Source: Competibacteraceae bacterium UBA3908
GTDB taxonomy: Bacteria > Pseudomonadota > Gammaproteobacteria > Competibacterales > Competibacteraceae
Reading direction: 5' to 3'
NCBI GenBank assembly: GCA_002391525.1
Contig: DGFE01000202.1
Coordinates: 1-5,979, forward strand
DNA length: 5,979 nt
Shown here: in pieces, positions 4,652 to 5,979 of the stretch
How the letters are laid out: every line of letters starts with the position of its first letter
Position numbering within the stretch: position 1 is the first letter of the stretch
Notes under the pieces: model-generated
What the model was told of the DNA's origin: nothing
Seen by the model: only the letters and a program-made list of their open reading frames with translations
Database searches by the model: none
Program-made: the position numbers and the translations under genes

Positions 4652-5979
4652 ATGACTGACAAGCCCATCAATATGACGCGTCCGCTGGACCTGACGCACG
4701 AGAAGCGCCACGTCGGCCCGCAGCGCATCCAGCGGCCGATCTACGTGGATTTGCTGCCCACCTGCAACAACGCCTGTCCGGCGGGCGAAAACATCCAGGC
4801 TTGGCTGGCGCACGCCCAGGCCGGCCGGTTCAAGGAAGCCTGGCAGACCCTGACCGAGAACAACCCGATGCCGGCCATCCACGGCCGGGTGTGCTACCAC
4901 CCCTGCGAGACCGCCTGCAATCGCGGCAAGCTGGATTCCTCGGTCAGCATCCACGCCGTCGAACGCTTCCTCGGCGATTTGGCCATCGCGGAAGACTGGC
5001 AGTTCACCGTGACCGCCCCGCCCAGCGGCAAGCGGGTGCTGGTGGTCGGCGCCGGCCCCAGCGGCCTGTCCGCCGCCTATCACCTGACCCGAATGGGCCA
5101 TGAAGTGGAAATCCACGAGGCCGGGCCGATGGCCGGCGGCATGATGCACTTCGGCATTCCCGCCTATCGGCTGCCGCGCGACGTGCTGGACGCCGAGATC
5201 AAGCGCATCGAGAACATGGGCGTCAAGATCGTTCTGAACCATCGAGTCGACGATCTATTGGTCGAGAAGCGGCAAGGTGATTTCGACGCGATCTTTGTCG
5301 CCGTCGGCGCTCACATCAGCAAGCGCACCGACATCCCGGCCCGCGATGCCGGCAAGATGCTCGACGCCATCAGCTTCCTCAAGGACGTGGAAACCGGTAA
5401 CGCCCCCAAACTGGGCCGCCGGGTCGCCATTTATGGCGGTGGCAACACCGCGATGGATGCTGCCCGGGTCGCCAAACGGCTGGGGTACGAGCCGTTGATC
5501 ATCTACCGCCGCGACCGCGCCCACATGCCGGCCCACGAGTTCGAGGCCGACGAGGCGCTGGAAGAGGGCGTCAAAATCCACTGGTTGCGCACCATCAAGA
5601 ACATCGAGGAAACCCAGTTCACGGTCGAGGTGATGGAGGTGGACGAAAAGGGTCGGCCGCGGCCCACCGGGCAGTTCGAGACCCTGGAGGCGGATGCGCT
5701 GATCATGGCGCTGGGTCAGGACGTGGACACCAGCTTCATGCAAAAGGTACCTGGCGTTCAGTTCAAGGCCGATGGCGTGGTCATCGTCAACGACCAGATG
5801 ATGACCGGCAGTCCGGGTCTGTTCGCCGGCGGCGACATGGTGCCCTCCGATCGCACCGTCACCATCGGCGTCGGCCACGGCAAGAAGGCCGCCCGCAACA
5901 TCGATGCCTGGCTGCGCGGCGAATCCTACGCCAAGCCGCCCAAGCACGATCTGGCGACCTTCGACAAGCTGCACGTCTG
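4652..5979 (+). CDS. GltD-like NADPH-dependent FAD/iron-sulfur oxidoreductase, 3' end cut by the window
   Basis: 442 codons are visible with no stop before the right edge. The protein belongs to the glutamate synthase small subunit / dihydropyrimidine dehydrogenase-like family, which moves electrons between NAD(P)H, FAD and iron-sulfur clusters. The N-terminal iron-sulfur domain has Cys38 and Cys42 (LPTCNNACPAGENIQAWL) and Cys81, Cys85, Cys89 (GRVCYHPCETACNRG). The FAD Rossmann motif VLVVGAGPSGLSAAYHL is at 129-145. The NADPH Rossmann motif IYGGGNTAMDAARVAKRLG is at 260-278, followed by YRRDRAHMPA, whose arginines suit the NADPH phosphate. SPGLFAGGDMVPSDRTVTIG (387-406) closes the FAD site. 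The start ATG gives MTDKPINMTRPLDL; a second Met at residue 8 is possible. It is unlike classical E. coli-type GltD in its cysteine spacing, and no gltB precedes it. Family members of this type often continue into a C-terminal ferredoxin domain and pair with 2-oxoacid:ferredoxin oxidoreductase subunits; that is inference, as the region lies outside. Confidence 0.9.
   Translation, partial: MTDKPINMTRPLDLTHEKRHVGPQRIQRPIYVDLLPTCNNACPAGENIQAWLAHAQAGRFKEAWQTLTENNPMPAIHGRVCYHPCETACNRGKLDSSVSIHAVERFLGDLAIAEDWQFTVTAPPSGKRVLVVGAGPSGLSAAYHLTRMGHEVEIHEAGPMAGGMMHFGIPAYRLPRDVLDAEIKRIENMGVKIVLNHRVDDLLVEKRQGDFDAIFVAVGAHISKRTDIPARDAGKMLDAISFLKDVETGNAPKLGRRVAIYGGGNTAMDAARVAKRLGYEPLIIYRRDRAHMPAHEFEADEALEEGVKIHWLRTIKNIEETQFTVEVMEVDEKGRPRPTGQFETLEADALIMALGQDVDTSFMQKVPGVQFKADGVVIVNDQMMTGSPGLFAGGDMVPSDRTVTIGVGHGKKAARNIDAWLRGESYAKPPKHDLATFDKLHV

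Noticed and set aside
4634..5974. Minus-strand open frames (202 and 239 codons) opposite the GltD-like gene
   Set aside because: His/Gly/Val-rich antisense shadows of a gene whose plus-strand translation has clear FAD and NADPH motifs.

Overview
The window looks like a chromosomal segment of a GC-rich gammaproteobacterium. The first gene encodes a ParC that reads almost residue for residue like the enterobacterial protein through its breakage-reunion domain. The coding regions are strongly GC-rich with GC-ending codons, and no phage, transposon, integrase, CRISPR, tRNA or rRNA sequence is visible. I cannot name the genus from sequence alone; a free-living or sludge-type gammaproteobacterium would fit but is a guess.

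Layout: (1) 1-2187 plus, topoisomerase IV subunit A (parC), lacking only its first few residues to the left edge. (2) 2154-2777 minus, MsrQ, the haem-b membrane partner of the periplasmic methionine sulfoxide reductase; its 3' end overlaps the end of parC by 34 bp. (3) 2802-3084, an AT-rich intergenic island on the minus strand with two consecutive cassettes, each a sigma70-type promoter, about 76-80 nt of transcribed sequence and an intrinsic terminator. The two predicted RNAs share a core of about 26 nt and a covarying terminator stem, so they look like sibling small RNAs (or tandem attenuated leaders of msrQ). (4) 3218-4225 minus, a zinc-free medium-chain reductase of the quinone oxidoreductase type. 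(5) 4226-4651, 426 bp without a convincing gene but with several inverted repeats. (6) 4652-5979 plus, the start of a GltD-like FAD/NADPH oxidoreductase with an N-terminal iron-sulfur domain, running off the right edge.

The genes do not form one pathway. The two minus-strand genes flank the small-RNA cassettes. msrQ starts only 24 bp after the second terminator and has no visible promoter of its own, so its expression may depend on read-through from this RNA locus. The last gene probably begins an operon continuing outside the window. The most interesting item is the tandem small-RNA locus, whose shared core contains an anti-Shine-Dalgarno-like CCUCCUU/CUUCCUU stretch and two adjacent Trp-like UGG triplets. 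A second point of interest is Leu at the ParC position equivalent to E. coli Ser80, a known quinolone-resistance position.
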